From: Halostella limicola
GTDB taxonomy: Archaea > Halobacteriota > Halobacteria > Halobacteriales > Natronoarchaeaceae
Assembly (NCBI RefSeq): GCF_003675875.1
Contig: NZ_RCDI01000001.1
Location: 1 to 64,000 of the forward strand
Length of the DNA: 64,000 nucleotides
Direction of reading: 5' to 3'
Shown: positions 36,574-45,337 of the stretch, one piece after another
How positions within the stretch are numbered: position 1 is the stretch's first letter
Layout: each line of letters opens with the position of its first letter
The notes under the pieces: model-generated
What the model was told of the DNA's origin: nothing
The model's input: the letters and a program-made list of their open reading frames with translations, nothing else
The model's database searches: none
Program-made: the position numbers and the translations under genes

Positions 36574-37464
36574 TCAGACTTGGTCCGCGTAGACGCTCGC
36601 GACGGCGTCGGCCACCGCCGCCCAGTCCCCGCGGACGGCGGGGGACTGCTCGATCTGGACGCCGTTGCCCGCCGCCGTGAGCCGGTTGACGACGTTCTCC
36701 GGCGAGTCGCCGGCGTACGCGCCGTCCGCGTCGGCGAGGTAGGCGTCGTGGCCGGTCTCGGCGGCGATCGCGTCGCGAACCTCGACCTTCAGCGACGCCG
36801 GCGCGCCGCCGCCGACGGCGACGCCGCTCCCGGAGAAGCCGTGGAAGCTCACCGCGTGGGCGAACCCGCGGTCAACGATGCGTCCGAGCTTCGGGAACGA
36901 CCGCGGGTGAAGCGCCGTCGAGGTGACGTGCCAGCGGTCGTACGCGCCGCCGACGTCGTTGTAGCCGGCGCAGGACCACTCCGTCGCGCCGAGGGCGTCC
37001 GCGACGCGGGCGGCCTGCTCGTCGGTCGGGTGCTCGATCCAGCCGCCGTGCGGCGCGCAGGCGACCAGGTCGGCGCGGGCGCGCTCGCGGAGGGTCTCGA
37101 CGTACTCGTCCGCGTCGGCGGCGGCCTCGCGGGTGTCGTACTCGGGATGGACCGCGAAGGGGAGCGCGACCCCCTCGGTGCCGTCCCTGATGCCGAGCCT
37201 GTCGAGGCCGGCGTCGTCCACCAGCGCCGTCGCCCGCCGGTCGCAGGCGCCGGCGACCGTGAAGAGCCCGCAGTCGAAGGTCCCGCACGTCCCCCGGGGG
37301 CCGAGGCGGACCTGCTCGCCGACGCTGACGCCGAGGGCCGCGAGCAGCGAGCGGGAGAGCTTGCAGCGCTCGGCCTCGCCGCGGAGGGCGTCGTCGCCCG
37401 AGTGGGCGGCGATGGTGAGTTCGGTCGTCCCCTCCTCCGTCGCGGCGGCGTTCGACGCGCTCAC
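36574..37464 (-). CDS. Poly-gamma-glutamate hydrolase family protein (phage-type YjqB/DUF867-like)
   Basis: This 296-residue protein has the metal-site pattern of the PghP/DUF867 family: ACAPHGGWIEHPTDEQAA (His and Glu ligands), HVTSTALHP and HAVSFHGFSGSG. Family members cleave gamma-linked polyglutamate and occur in phages and bacteria. An N-terminal extension of about 110 residues (CGTFDCGLFTVAGACDRR) is also usual in longer homologues. The function in this organism is unknown; degradation of extracellular polyglutamate would be one option, but no signal peptide is seen. Confidence 0.8.
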   Translation of the reverse strand: MSASNAAATEEGTTELTIAAHSGDDALRGEAERCKLSRSLLAALGVSVGEQVRLGPRGTCGTFDCGLFTVAGACDRRATALVDDAGLDRLGIRDGTEGVALPFAVHPEYDTREAAADADEYVETLRERARADLVACAPHGGWIEHPTDEQAARVADALGATEWSCAGYNDVGGAYDRWHVTSTALHPRSFPKLGRIVDRGFAHAVSFHGFSGSGVAVGGGAPASLKVEVRDAIAAETGHDAYLADADGAYAGDSPENVVNRLTAAGNGVQIEQSPAVRGDWAAVADAVASVYADQV

Positions 37465-37573
37465 GCCCGTTCCGAACGGACTCCAGCGACTTCAGTGTCC
37501 GGCGTTCCGGACGCCTCCGGTTCGCCGGTGCTCTCACCACAGGGTTATCCGCGTAGACCTCCTTTGTGTATAA

Positions 37574-38173
37574 ATGGCAGACGACAAAGCGGGCCGAGAG
37601 AAGCAAGCGCAAGACGAGGAGAAACGCCAGCGGAAACGCGACCTCGCCGCGGACCTGGAGCGCGGCGACGAGACGGAGCCGCCGGTCGACGAGCGGGAGC
37701 TCGGCGACTTCGAGTCCGAACTCGAAGCGGTGGAGTTCCCGGCGACGGGAGCCGACGTCGTCGCGGCGGTCGGCGACCGGGAGGTGGAATCGAGCGAGGG
37801 GACCTACGACGTCGGGGAACTGCTCCCGGACGCGCACGCCGAGACCTTCGACGCCCCTGCCGCCGTTCGCGAGCGGGTGCAGCGGCCGACGATCGCCGCG
37901 GCCATGAAACGGATCGTCGAGGCCGTCGAGACGCTTCCGAACGCGGAGCTGCGCGGGTCCCAGCGCGACGCCTACGAGAAGACGCTTCGGGAGCTCAAAG
38001 CGATCGACGCGGACGACGACGACGAGGGGGTCAGGGTCATCAGCGACTGGGTCGTCGAGCGGATCCGCGACAAGGAGAAGCTCCCGGGGTCCCGAGCGGT
38101 GCGCCGGGAGGCGGCGAAGTTCTGCCGGTCGAACGGGTACGAGGTCCGAAACGACGAGTGGCTGGGCATCTGA
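37574..38173 (+). CDS. Acidic haloarchaeal protein (DUF5789-like)
   Basis: This 199-residue soluble protein is unusually rich in charged residues. The part FPATGADVVAAVGDREVES to YDVGELLPD (about 56-85) resembles the haloarchaeal DUF5789 family. The N-terminal 40 residues are a charged helix with KAGREKQAQDEEKRQRKRD. The C-terminal region repeats helical, Asp-rich text (DADDDDEGV). I do not know its role. A TATA-like GGGTTATCCG precedes the ATG by about 26 nt. Confidence 0.6.
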   Translation: MADDKAGREKQAQDEEKRQRKRDLAADLERGDETEPPVDERELGDFESELEAVEFPATGADVVAAVGDREVESSEGTYDVGELLPDAHAETFDAPAAVRERVQRPTIAAAMKRIVEAVETLPNAELRGSQRDAYEKTLRELKAIDADDDDEGVRVISDWVVERIRDKEKLPGSRAVRREAAKFCRSNGYEVRNDEWLGI

Positions 38174-38221
38174 CAGCGAGCGGTCACGGGAGTCGGGCTC
38201 CGGTCGGCGGAACGGCGCGCC

Positions 38222-39208
38222 CTACGCCTGGACGATGTCGAAGGGGTGGCCGTTGCCCGCCTCCTTCGCCTCCTCGTAGACGACGCGGGCGGCGGCGACG
38301 TCCTGGATCGCGAGTCCCGTCGAGTCGAAGACGGTGACCCCGTCGTCCGCGGTGCGGCCCTCCTTCTCGCCGGCGACGATCTCGCCGATCTCGCCGTGGA
38401 TGTCGTCGTCGCCGATCGTCCCCTCGCCCCACGGGACGTTGACCTCGCCGGAGTGGGTGCACTGCTCGTGGTCGTCGATGACGAGCTTCGCGGAGAGCAA
38501 CACCTCGTCGTCGAGCTCCTGCTTGCCCTCGGCGTCGGCGCCCATCGCGTTGACGTGGGTGTGTTCGCCCAGGTCCGACAGCGAGACGATGGGGTCGCGG
38601 ACGGGCGTCACCGTCGACAGCACGTCGCAGGACGCCGCCTCGGCGATGGAGCCCTCGCGGACGGTGAAACGGTCCTCGAACTCCGCGCGGAAGGCGTCGA
38701 TCCGGTCAGCGTCCTTGTCGGCGACGACGACCTCGTCGATGGGTCGCACCTCGGCGATGGCCTCCAGCTGGGTGTACGACTGGACGCCGGCCCCGACGAT
38801 GCCGAGCGTCGTCGCGTCCTCGACGGCGAGGTGATCGGTCGCGACGGCGGCGGCCGCGCCGGTCCGCTTCATCGTCAGCGTCGTCCCGTCCATCACGGCG
38901 AGCGGGTACGCCGTCTCGGGGTCGGAGTAGATCATCGTCCCCATGACGGTCGGCAGGTCGTGGTCCTCGGGGTTGTCGGGGTGGACGTTCACCCACTTGA
39001 CGCCCGCGGCGTCCCAGTCGCCGGCGTCCATGTAGGCGGGCATCGACCGGAAGTCCCCGTTGTACCGCTCCAGTTCGATGTAGGACTTCGCCGGCATCTG
39101 TACGTCGCCGCGCTGGTACGCCCCGAACGCGTCCTCGACCGCCCGGATCACCGCGTCCATCCGCGCGTTCTCGTCGACCGCGTCGCTGTTTAGCAGCAGC
39201 GTGTCCAT
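38222..39208 (-). CDS. Alanine dehydrogenase/ornithine cyclodeaminase family protein
   Basis: This 328-residue enzyme is of the OCD/mu-crystallin family. It has the substrate-binding block KSYIELERYNGDFRSMPAYM with VKWVNVHPDNP, and the NAD motif LGIVGAGVQSYTQLEAI (about residues 131-147). The archaeal alanine dehydrogenases of this family carry the same arrangement, so reversible alanine deamination is the likeliest activity; ornithine cyclisation is the alternative. ATG 39208 (MDTLLLNSDAV) lies 26 nt after a TATA box ACTAAGTATT, so it is preferred to the longer ATG. Confidence 0.88.
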   Translation of the reverse strand: MDTLLLNSDAVDENARMDAVIRAVEDAFGAYQRGDVQMPAKSYIELERYNGDFRSMPAYMDAGDWDAAGVKWVNVHPDNPEDHDLPTVMGTMIYSDPETAYPLAVMDGTTLTMKRTGAAAAVATDHLAVEDATTLGIVGAGVQSYTQLEAIAEVRPIDEVVVADKDADRIDAFRAEFEDRFTVREGSIAEAASCDVLSTVTPVRDPIVSLSDLGEHTHVNAMGADAEGKQELDDEVLLSAKLVIDDHEQCTHSGEVNVPWGEGTIGDDDIHGEIGEIVAGEKEGRTADDGVTVFDSTGLAIQDVAAARVVYEEAKEAGNGHPFDIVQA

Positions 39209-39390
39209 GACCGACGGTTTCACGCGGCAATACTTAGTTGAACCGAAACGACGGGGGTCCGGAACAGGCGCAGATCGCCGACGAGAGCCGTCGCTGTGCG
39301 GTGATACGCGATAAAAGAACGGATCGTCGATCGGCGAGCGGTGCGAGACGGGAAGCGGTGGGGGTGGGTGCGGCTACTCGTGACCGGCGC

Positions 39391-41079
39391 TTACATCGCG
39401 CCGCCCATGCCGCCCATACCGCCCATGCCGCCGCCCATACCGCCGGGGCCGCCGGCACCGCCGGGACCTTCGTCACCGCCGTCGTCGGGGTCGACCTGAC
39501 CGCCGGAGAGGTCGCCCGCGGCGATGACGTCGTCGATGCGGAGGATCATCACGGCCGCCTCGGTGGCGGACTCGATGGCCTGGGTCTTCACGCGGAGGGG
39601 TTCGACGACGCCCTCCTCCTCCATGTCGATGATGTCGCCGGTGTAGGCGTCGAGGCCCGCGGCCGTGGCGCCGCCGTCGTGCTGGCTGCGCAGGTCCACG
39701 AGGGAGTCGATGGGGTCGAGGCCGGCGTTCTCGGCGAGGGTGCGCGGGTTGATCTCCAGCGCGTCGGCGAACGCCTCGACGGCGAGCTGCTCGCGGCCGC
39801 CGACGGAGTCGGCGAACTGGCGCAGCTGCAGGGCGAGCTCCGTCTCGGGCGCGCCGCCGCCGGGCAGGACCTGCCCGTCCTCGAGGGTGACGCGGACGAC
39901 GCCGAGCGAGTCCTCGATGGCGCGCTCGACCTCGTCGACGACGTGCTCGGTGCCGCCGCGGAGGATGAGGCTGACGGACTTGGCCTCTTCGACGTCCTCG
40001 ACGAAGATGCGCTGGTCACCGCCGATGTCCTTCTGTGCGACGCTGCCGGCGAAGCCGAGGTCGTCCTCCTCGATGTCGTCGAGGTTACCGACGACGCGGG
40101 CGCCCGTCGAGCGGGCGAGCTTGTCGGCGTCGCTGGACTTCACGCGGCGGACGGCGATGATGCCTTCCTGCGCGAGGTAGTGCTGGGCCATGTCGTCGAT
40201 GCCGTCCTGCGCGAAGACGACGTCGGCGCCGACGTCGGCGAGCTGGTCGACCATCTCCTTGAGCTGCTCCTCCTCCTGGTCGAGGAACTGCTGGAGCTGG
40301 TCGGGGTCGGTGACGTTGACCTCGGCGTCGATCTCGGTCTCCGCGACTTCGAGCGCGTCGTCGAGGACGGCGACGTTGGCGTCCTCCACGAAGTAGGGCA
40401 TGTTCTCGTGGACGCGCTCCTTGTCGACGATGACGCCCTCGACGAGCTCCGAGTTCTCGATGGAGCCGCCGACGACCTTCTCGACCTTGATGTTGTCAGT
40501 GTCGATGCCGTCGTCGTCGGCCACGGAGCGGACGGCGTCGACGACGAGTTCGGCGAGCAGGTCCTTCGCGGACTCCGCGCCCTTGCCGGTCATCGCCGTG
40601 GCGGCGATCTGCGTGAGGATCTCGGTGTCGTCCTCCGAGACGTCGATGGCGATGTCCTCGAGGATCTCCTTTGCCTCCTCGGCGGCCTGACGGTACCCCT
40701 GGGCCAGCGTGGTGGCGTGGATGTCCTGGTCCAGCAGGTCCTCTGCCTGGCTGAGGAGTTCGCCGGAGACGACGACGGCGCTCGTCGTGCCGTCGCCGAC
40801 CTCGTCCTCCTGCGTCTCGGCGACCTCGACGATCATGTTGGCCGCCGGGTGCTCGATGTCCATCTCCTTGAGGATGGTCACGCCGTCGTTCGTGACGACG
40901 ACGTCGCCCGTGGAGTCCACGAGCATCTTGTCCATCCCCTTCGGGCCGAGCGTCGTTCGGACGGCCTCGGAGACCGCCTGCCCGGCGGTGATGTTCATCG
41001 ACTGTGCGTCTTTCCCGGAGGTACGCTGGCTGTCCTCCGAAAGTACAATAAGCGGCTGGTTGCCCATCTGCTGCGCCAT
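39391..41079 (-). CDS. thsA: Thermosome (group II chaperonin) subunit
   Basis: This 562-residue archaeal chaperonin subunit forms an ATP-driven folding cage with itself or related subunits. It has the ATP-binding [22 protein letters not shown] at the N-terminus, the catalytic GDGTTS and the C-terminal Gly-Met repeats [12 protein letters not shown] of haloarchaeal thermosomes. ATG 41079 ([10 protein letters not shown]) is the family start. A strong TATA box TTTTATATAG at about 41106-41115 precedes it, with a perfect palindrome next to it. It is transcribed downstream of the KH gene but from its own promoter. Confidence 0.97.
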   Translation of the reverse strand: MAQQMGNQPLIVLSEDSQRTSGKDAQSMNITAGQAVSEAVRTTLGPKGMDKMLVDSTGDVVVTNDGVTILKEMDIEHPAANMIVEVAETQEDEVGDGTTSAVVVSGELLSQAEDLLDQDIHATTLAQGYRQAAEEAKEILEDIAIDVSEDDTEILTQIAATAMTGKGAESAKDLLAELVVDAVRSVADDDGIDTDNIKVEKVVGGSIENSELVEGVIVDKERVHENMPYFVEDANVAVLDDALEVAETEIDAEVNVTDPDQLQQFLDQEEEQLKEMVDQLADVGADVVFAQDGIDDMAQHYLAQEGIIAVRRVKSSDADKLARSTGARVVGNLDDIEEDDLGFAGSVAQKDIGGDQRIFVEDVEEAKSVSLILRGGTEHVVDEVERAIEDSLGVVRVTLEDGQVLPGGGAPETELALQLRQFADSVGGREQLAVEAFADALEINPRTLAENAGLDPIDSLVDLRSQHDGGATAAGLDAYTGDIIDMEEEGVVEPLRVKTQAIESATEAAVMILRIDDVIAAGDLSGGQVDPDDGGDEGPGGAGGPGGMGGGMGGMGGMGGAM

Positions 41080-41114
41080 AATCAAGCAATAGGTTGATTG
41101 TGATTCTATATAAA

Positions 41115-41126
41115 AGTACCGGTACT
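41115..41126 (-). promoter_or_regulatory. 12-bp palindrome flanking the thsA TATA box
   Basis: AGTACCGGTACT is a perfect palindrome that directly abuts the TATA box of thsA, in the position of the BRE. It could be an operator for a heat-shock regulator or a modified BRE. A second inverted repeat, ATCAA/TTGAT, lies between TATA and ATG (41082-41099). Confidence 0.5.
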
Positions 41127-41200
41127 GTTCCCGGAGACCACCGCACAGGGGGCCGTGGCATGCCGTCACAAGCCCCGCCGAGAGGAGGGTTTAAGTGACC

Positions 41201-41749
41201 CTATCCGGGGAACTGGTGGTACTCCATCCCCTGACGCTTGAGCTCGTTGTGCTTGCGCTCGAGGAACGAGTACACCGACCCGTGGGGCGCGCCGTCGAGG
41301 ATCATCTCGGCGGCTTCGCGGACGATCTCGACCTGCTGGGGGTTGCCGATCACACCCAGCGTCGACCCGTAGATGACGACCGATGCGCCGGTGAGCTCCT
41401 CCATCAGCTCGCGGGTCCGGCCGTTCTCGCCGATGAGGCGGCCCTTCTTGCGCTTCAGGTCGGTCTTGTTGCGGGCCGCCGCGTCGATGTCGACGAGGTC
41501 GAACATCATCATCTCGTCGTCGAGCAGGGTCATCGCCACCTCCGGCTTGAAGCCGCGACCGATGGCTCTGACGATGTCCGGCCCCTTCAGCCCCAGAATG
41601 GGGTCGCCCGTCTTGTCGATGCTGACCGAGCCGTTCTCGGAGTCGATGTCGAGTCGTACCTCGGCGCGGTTCTCGATCTCTCGCATCGTCTCGCCGCCCT
41701 CGCCGATGAGCACGCCGATGCGGTCCTGCGGAATCTTCACGTGCTGCAT
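41201..41749 (-). CDS. KH-domain RNA-binding protein (Pno1/Dim2-like)
   Basis: This 182-residue protein has two KH domains: KIPQDRIGVLIGEGGETMREIE (GxxG = GEGG) and KGRLIGENGRTRELMEELTG (GENG). The match is to the archaeal homologue of the eukaryotic small-subunit assembly factor Pno1/Dim2. In many haloarchaea this gene lies next to eif1A and rio1; here those genes lie 3.7 kb away, with mfs, the ArsR-like gene and trpS2 between. A TATA-like CCTTAAACC lies 26 nt upstream. Confidence 0.9.
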   Translation of the reverse strand: MQHVKIPQDRIGVLIGEGGETMREIENRAEVRLDIDSENGSVSIDKTGDPILGLKGPDIVRAIGRGFKPEVAMTLLDDEMMMFDLVDIDAAARNKTDLKRKKGRLIGENGRTRELMEELTGASVVIYGSTLGVIGNPQQVEIVREAAEMILDGAPHGSVYSFLERKHNELKRQGMEYHQFPG

Positions 41750-41797
41750 GCAGAGGAGTAGGCGATGTGGCGGTTTAAGGGTTCGGCCCCGCGGCTC

Positions 41798-43105
41798 TCA
41801 GGCGGTCGCGCCGGGGTCGATCGACACCTCGTCGACTGCTGGCAGGCGACGGAGCGAGGGGACGGCGACCCAGTACGCCGCGAGCGCCGCCATGAACGCG
41901 CCGCCGGCGCCGACGACCGGCGCGGGCCCGACGACGCCTGCGAGGGCGCCGCCGACGAGCGCGCCGACCGGCGTGGCGACCATCGAGGCGCTCCCGAGGA
42001 CACTGCTCACCCGGCCGACCAGTCCGTCAGGGACGCCCGCCTGTACAAGCGCCGCGAGGAGGACGTTCACCACGCCGACGGGGACGAACGCCAGACCGAA
42101 CAGCGCGGCCGTGACGGGAAACGGGCCGGCGGCGACCGCCCCGGACCACAGCGCGCCGGAGACGGCGAAGCAGGCGACCGAGAGCCGGCCGAACGGGTAG
42201 TCCTCCAGCGCCGAGGCGACGAGCGCGCCGACGAAGTTGCCCGCGGCGAACGCCGCGGCGAGGACGCCGTACGCCCCCGCGCCGCCGACCGTGTCCGCGA
42301 ACGCCGGGAGCGTGGCGAACGTCGCGCCGGCAGCGAAGTTGACGAACGCCGCCCCGGCGACGACGAACGCGAGGACGGACCCCCGAAGCACCGCGACGCC
42401 CTCGCGGAGATCGGCGAGGTACGCCGACTCGTCACCGGCGGGACCCTCCCCGCCGTCCGCGACGGCGGTATCCCCGTTCTCCGTCGCGGCGACTCCCTCG
42501 TCGGTCGTTCCGCCGTCACTCGTCCCGTCGTCCACGGGCGGCATCGACAGGGTGGCGAACAGCGCCGCGGCGACGGCGAACGTGACGACGTCGGCGAGAA
42601 ACAGCGTGACCGCGCCGGCGAGCGCCACGAGCACCCCGCCGACGGCGTTGAACACCGCGTCCGCCCCCTGATAGGCCAGCGAGAACGCCGAGTTCGCCCG
42701 GACGAGTTCGTCGTCGTCGAGGATCCGGGGGAGCGCCGCCGCCTGCGCCGGGTAGACGAACTGGTTCAGCAGGGACAGCACCGGCATCACCGCGAGAACT
42801 AGCCACACCGAGAGCGCGTCGAGCGCGGCCGCCAGCGGGACGACGAGCACGAGCACCCCCTGTGCCGCCTGCGTGCCGACGAGCACCCGCCGGAGGTCCC
42901 AGCGGTCGACAAGCGGCCCGAACAGGAACTGCAGCGCCGCCGGGCCCATCGTCAGGAAACCCGCGATCCCGGAGTACAGAGGGTCGTCCGTGAGGTCGTA
43001 CACCAGCCACATCGCGGCGACGAAGTAGACGCTGTCGCCGGCGTTGGTCACGAGCCGGCCGGCGAACAGCCGCGCGAAGTTCCCGTTTCGGAGAAGCGAT
43101 CGCAT
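41798..43105 (-). CDS. Major facilitator superfamily exporter
   Basis: This 435-residue membrane protein of the MFS has about 12 helices. It begins FARLFAGRLVTNAGDSVYFVAAMWLVYDLT, as in the EntS/DUF-type MFS_3 exporters. A charged, low-complexity loop (GTSDGGTTDEGVAATENG, around residue 205) separates the halves. Export of a drug or siderophore-like compound is the usual role; the substrate is unknown. ATG 43105 is chosen because the TATA-like GATTATGTTTATG lies 26 nt upstream. An ArsR-like regulator and a 20-bp palindrome lie just upstream. Confidence 0.86.
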   Translation of the reverse strand: MRSLLRNGNFARLFAGRLVTNAGDSVYFVAAMWLVYDLTDDPLYSGIAGFLTMGPAALQFLFGPLVDRWDLRRVLVGTQAAQGVLVLVVPLAAALDALSVWLVLAVMPVLSLLNQFVYPAQAAALPRILDDDELVRANSAFSLAYQGADAVFNAVGGVLVALAGAVTLFLADVVTFAVAAALFATLSMPPVDDGTSDGGTTDEGVAATENGDTAVADGGEGPAGDESAYLADLREGVAVLRGSVLAFVVAGAAFVNFAAGATFATLPAFADTVGGAGAYGVLAAAFAAGNFVGALVASALEDYPFGRLSVACFAVSGALWSGAVAAGPFPVTAALFGLAFVPVGVVNVLLAALVQAGVPDGLVGRVSSVLGSASMVATPVGALVGGALAGVVGPAPVVGAGGAFMAALAAYWVAVPSLRRLPAVDEVSIDPGATA

Positions 43106-43153
43106 ACGAGACGGGTCGGCGGCGCGCCGCATAAACATAATCAGAACTACATT

Positions 43154-43173
43154 TCTGTTTCGCGCGAAACAGA
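43154..43173. promoter_or_regulatory. 20-bp perfect palindrome upstream of the MFS promoter
   Basis: TCTGTTTCGCGCGAAACAGA is fully self-complementary and lies 20 nt upstream of the TATA-like element of the MFS gene, between it and the ArsR-like gene stop. A second, shorter inverted repeat CAGAA/TTCTG overlaps its left arm (43142-43157). This is the classic position and shape of a repressor or activator operator for the adjacent regulator. Confidence 0.7.
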
Positions 43174-43213
43174 TGCGATCTTCTGTTCGATATCCGACCG
43201 GTAGACGGCGGCG

Positions 43214-44068
43214 CTACGCCGGACGCCGCTTCACGTCGGTCACGTCGCCGTCGGCGTCCACGTCCACGGCGAGCTCCTCGTCGCCGTAGCGGACGTACAC
43301 GCGCGCACGAGGCGGGTCCGTCGAGACGAGCTCGTGCCGGCTGGAGACGATCCAGTCGAGTTCCCACAGCGGCGTCTCCCGGAGGTCGACGCCGTGGTCG
43401 TAGTGAAACGCGACCACCGCAGGGTGGTCGAGCACCACCGCGCCGACGACGGAGTACGAGGAGAAGACGCACCGGTCGCACTCGTGGGTCACGGCCGGCG
43501 GGTCGTCCTCCGCCGACAGGTCGGGCGCGAGCGCGGTTCGGAGCCGGCCGAGACAGCGCGGACAGAACCCGGCGAGGTGCTGGGGCATCTGCGTCCGCAC
43601 CCAGCGGTCGAACACGTGCGGCAGCTCTTCGGGCTCGTACGCGTCGACGATCCCCGGCGGCACGTCGTACTCGGTGATCGCGGCGCCGCAGTTCGCGCAG
43701 CCGATCCGGGCGCGCTCCTCGCGGTACGACGCTTCGAGCGGGCCGCCGCACTCGGGACAGGCGCCGTCGACCGGGACGGGGTCGACGGTCGTCTCGCGGG
43801 TGTACGCCCCCGCCAGTACCGCCCCGATCGCCTGATAGCCGGCGTAGCGGAGCGCGTACCCGCCCTCCGTCTCCCGGACGAACGCGCCGACGAGCTTGCC
43901 GAGGTGGTAGTTGAACTGGCCGCTGTCGCTCACGCCGGAGCGTTCCCGCAGCTCCGAGAACGAGAGGGCGTCGTCCTCGGCGTCCCAGAGCGCCCGCAGG
44001 ATCCCGAACCGCGTCTCGTTCGCGAGCAGGGAGAAGGCCTCCTCCGGGGAGCGGATGTCGTCGTCCAT
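43214..44068 (-). CDS. ArsR-like HTH regulator with zinc-ribbon region
   Basis: This 284-residue regulator has an N-terminal winged helix (LLANETRFGILRALWDAE, SELRERSGVSDSGQFNYHLGKLVG, about residues 14-60), typical of haloarchaeal ArsR-family proteins. Four CxxC pairs follow (CPECGG, CANCG, CPRCLG, CDRC), so a metal-binding or ligand-binding domain is likely. It probably controls the next gene, the MFS exporter, through the palindrome between them. A TATA-like TTCAAGTGC is 26 nt before the ATG. Confidence 0.8.
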   Translation of the reverse strand: MDDDIRSPEEAFSLLANETRFGILRALWDAEDDALSFSELRERSGVSDSGQFNYHLGKLVGAFVRETEGGYALRYAGYQAIGAVLAGAYTRETTVDPVPVDGACPECGGPLEASYREERARIGCANCGAAITEYDVPPGIVDAYEPEELPHVFDRWVRTQMPQHLAGFCPRCLGRLRTALAPDLSAEDDPPAVTHECDRCVFSSYSVVGAVVLDHPAVVAFHYDHGVDLRETPLWELDWIVSSRHELVSTDPPRARVYVRYGDEELAVDVDADGDVTDVKRRPA

Positions 44069-44100
44069 GCGCGACCGCTCGGCGCGGCCGCACTTGAACG

Positions 44101-45252
44101 CTACCCCAGCGGGTCCGGGCGTAGCCGCTCGCGTTCGTCCGCCGTCAGCCGGTACGGTTCGAGTTCGTCACGGAGGTCGCCGAGCGCCTCGCGGCGGCGC
44201 TGATGCGCGTCGAGGAACTCGGCGATGCGGTCGATAGCGTGCGCTTTCATCTCCCCGGAGAGCAACTCGCCGGAGCGGTACTCGCGGGCCAGCCGCGCCA
44301 CCTCGGCGTCGTCGTCCTCGAAGAAGGCGCGGAGGTACCGGAAGGCGACGTCGACCTCCGGGTCCCCGCCGTGCTCGCGGTGCTCGGCGAGGCTTTCGCG
44401 CCCGCCGGAGTAGGCGTGTCTCTCGACCTTGCGCTCGACCGTCTCGTGGTCGTCGGTGAGGTAGATCGACGGCGCGTCGTCGGAGCTGCTCATCTTCCCC
44501 GGGCCCGTCAGTCCGGGGAGGAACTTCGAGAGCAACGCGCCAGGCTTTCGCACGTCGTACTTCTCCTTCGCGGCCACGTCGCGACACACCCGGACGTGGG
44601 GGTCCTGGTCGACGGCGATGGGGACGAGCGTCGGGTGCTCGCCGTGGACGAGTTGCGGCAGGAGCAGGTGCGTCGCCTGCATCGCCGGGTAGAACGAGGT
44701 CCCGACGTTCCCCGGCTCGCCGTAGGTGGCGTCGACCGTCGCCTGCGTGATGTCGCTCGCGAACGACGCGGCGTGCGGGTAGAGCGCGCCGGCGTCGGCG
44801 GTGTCTATCACGATCCGCGTCCGGTCGGGGTCGAACCCGACCGCGAGCAGGTCTCGCAGGTTCTCCCGGAGATGCCCGCGGACCTCGTCGAACGAGAGGC
44901 CCCTGGTGAAGTACTTCTCGTCGTCCGAGACGGGGACGTACACGTGCGCGCCCGTCCGCTCCTGCAGGTGCTTCGCGAAGTAAAAGGGGAAGACGTGCCC
45001 GATGTGGAGGGGGCCGGACGGCCCCAGTCCCGTCACTATCGAGTGCGTCTCGCCACGCTCCGCGGCGGCGAGGAACGGGTCGAGGTCCCGCTCCGCGTAG
45101 AACACCCGACGGCGCACCAGCGGGTGAGGCGGGTCGGGGAAGCGATCGATCTGGTCGTCGGTCAGTTCGTCGGCGCCGAAGCGGTCGAGGAGCTTCTCGT
45201 AGTCGAGTTCCCCCTCGACGTCGTACGGCGTCACTGTGGCGTCGGCTGTCAT
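44101..45252 (-). CDS. trpS: Tryptophanyl-tRNA synthetase, short form (second of two)
   Basis: This 383-residue class I synthetase has HIGH at 83-86 (GPSGPLHIGHVFPF) and the KMSKS-type motif GPGKMSSSDDAPS at about residue 245. It lacks the acidic N-terminal extension of the copy at 11971-13584 and is a distinct paralogue. ATG 45252 (MTADATVTPY) is the family start. It is preceded by a 169-nt leader containing a mini-ORF with Trp-Arg-Trp, which the other trpS lacks. One paralogue being constitutive and the other inducible is a plausible reading. Confidence 0.95.
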   Translation of the reverse strand: MTADATVTPYDVEGELDYEKLLDRFGADELTDDQIDRFPDPPHPLVRRRVFYAERDLDPFLAAAERGETHSIVTGLGPSGPLHIGHVFPFYFAKHLQERTGAHVYVPVSDDEKYFTRGLSFDEVRGHLRENLRDLLAVGFDPDRTRIVIDTADAGALYPHAASFASDITQATVDATYGEPGNVGTSFYPAMQATHLLLPQLVHGEHPTLVPIAVDQDPHVRVCRDVAAKEKYDVRKPGALLSKFLPGLTGPGKMSSSDDAPSIYLTDDHETVERKVERHAYSGGRESLAEHREHGGDPEVDVAFRYLRAFFEDDDAEVARLAREYRSGELLSGEMKAHAIDRIAEFLDAHQRRREALGDLRDELEPYRLTADERERLRPDPLG

Positions 45253-45337
45253 GCTGTGGTGAGGTCGTAGCTGCAAGGCTGGTCGGACGGCGGTGCGCGA
45301 GAGAAAGCGAGTGAGCGCCGGCCGCCCGGGCGACGGG

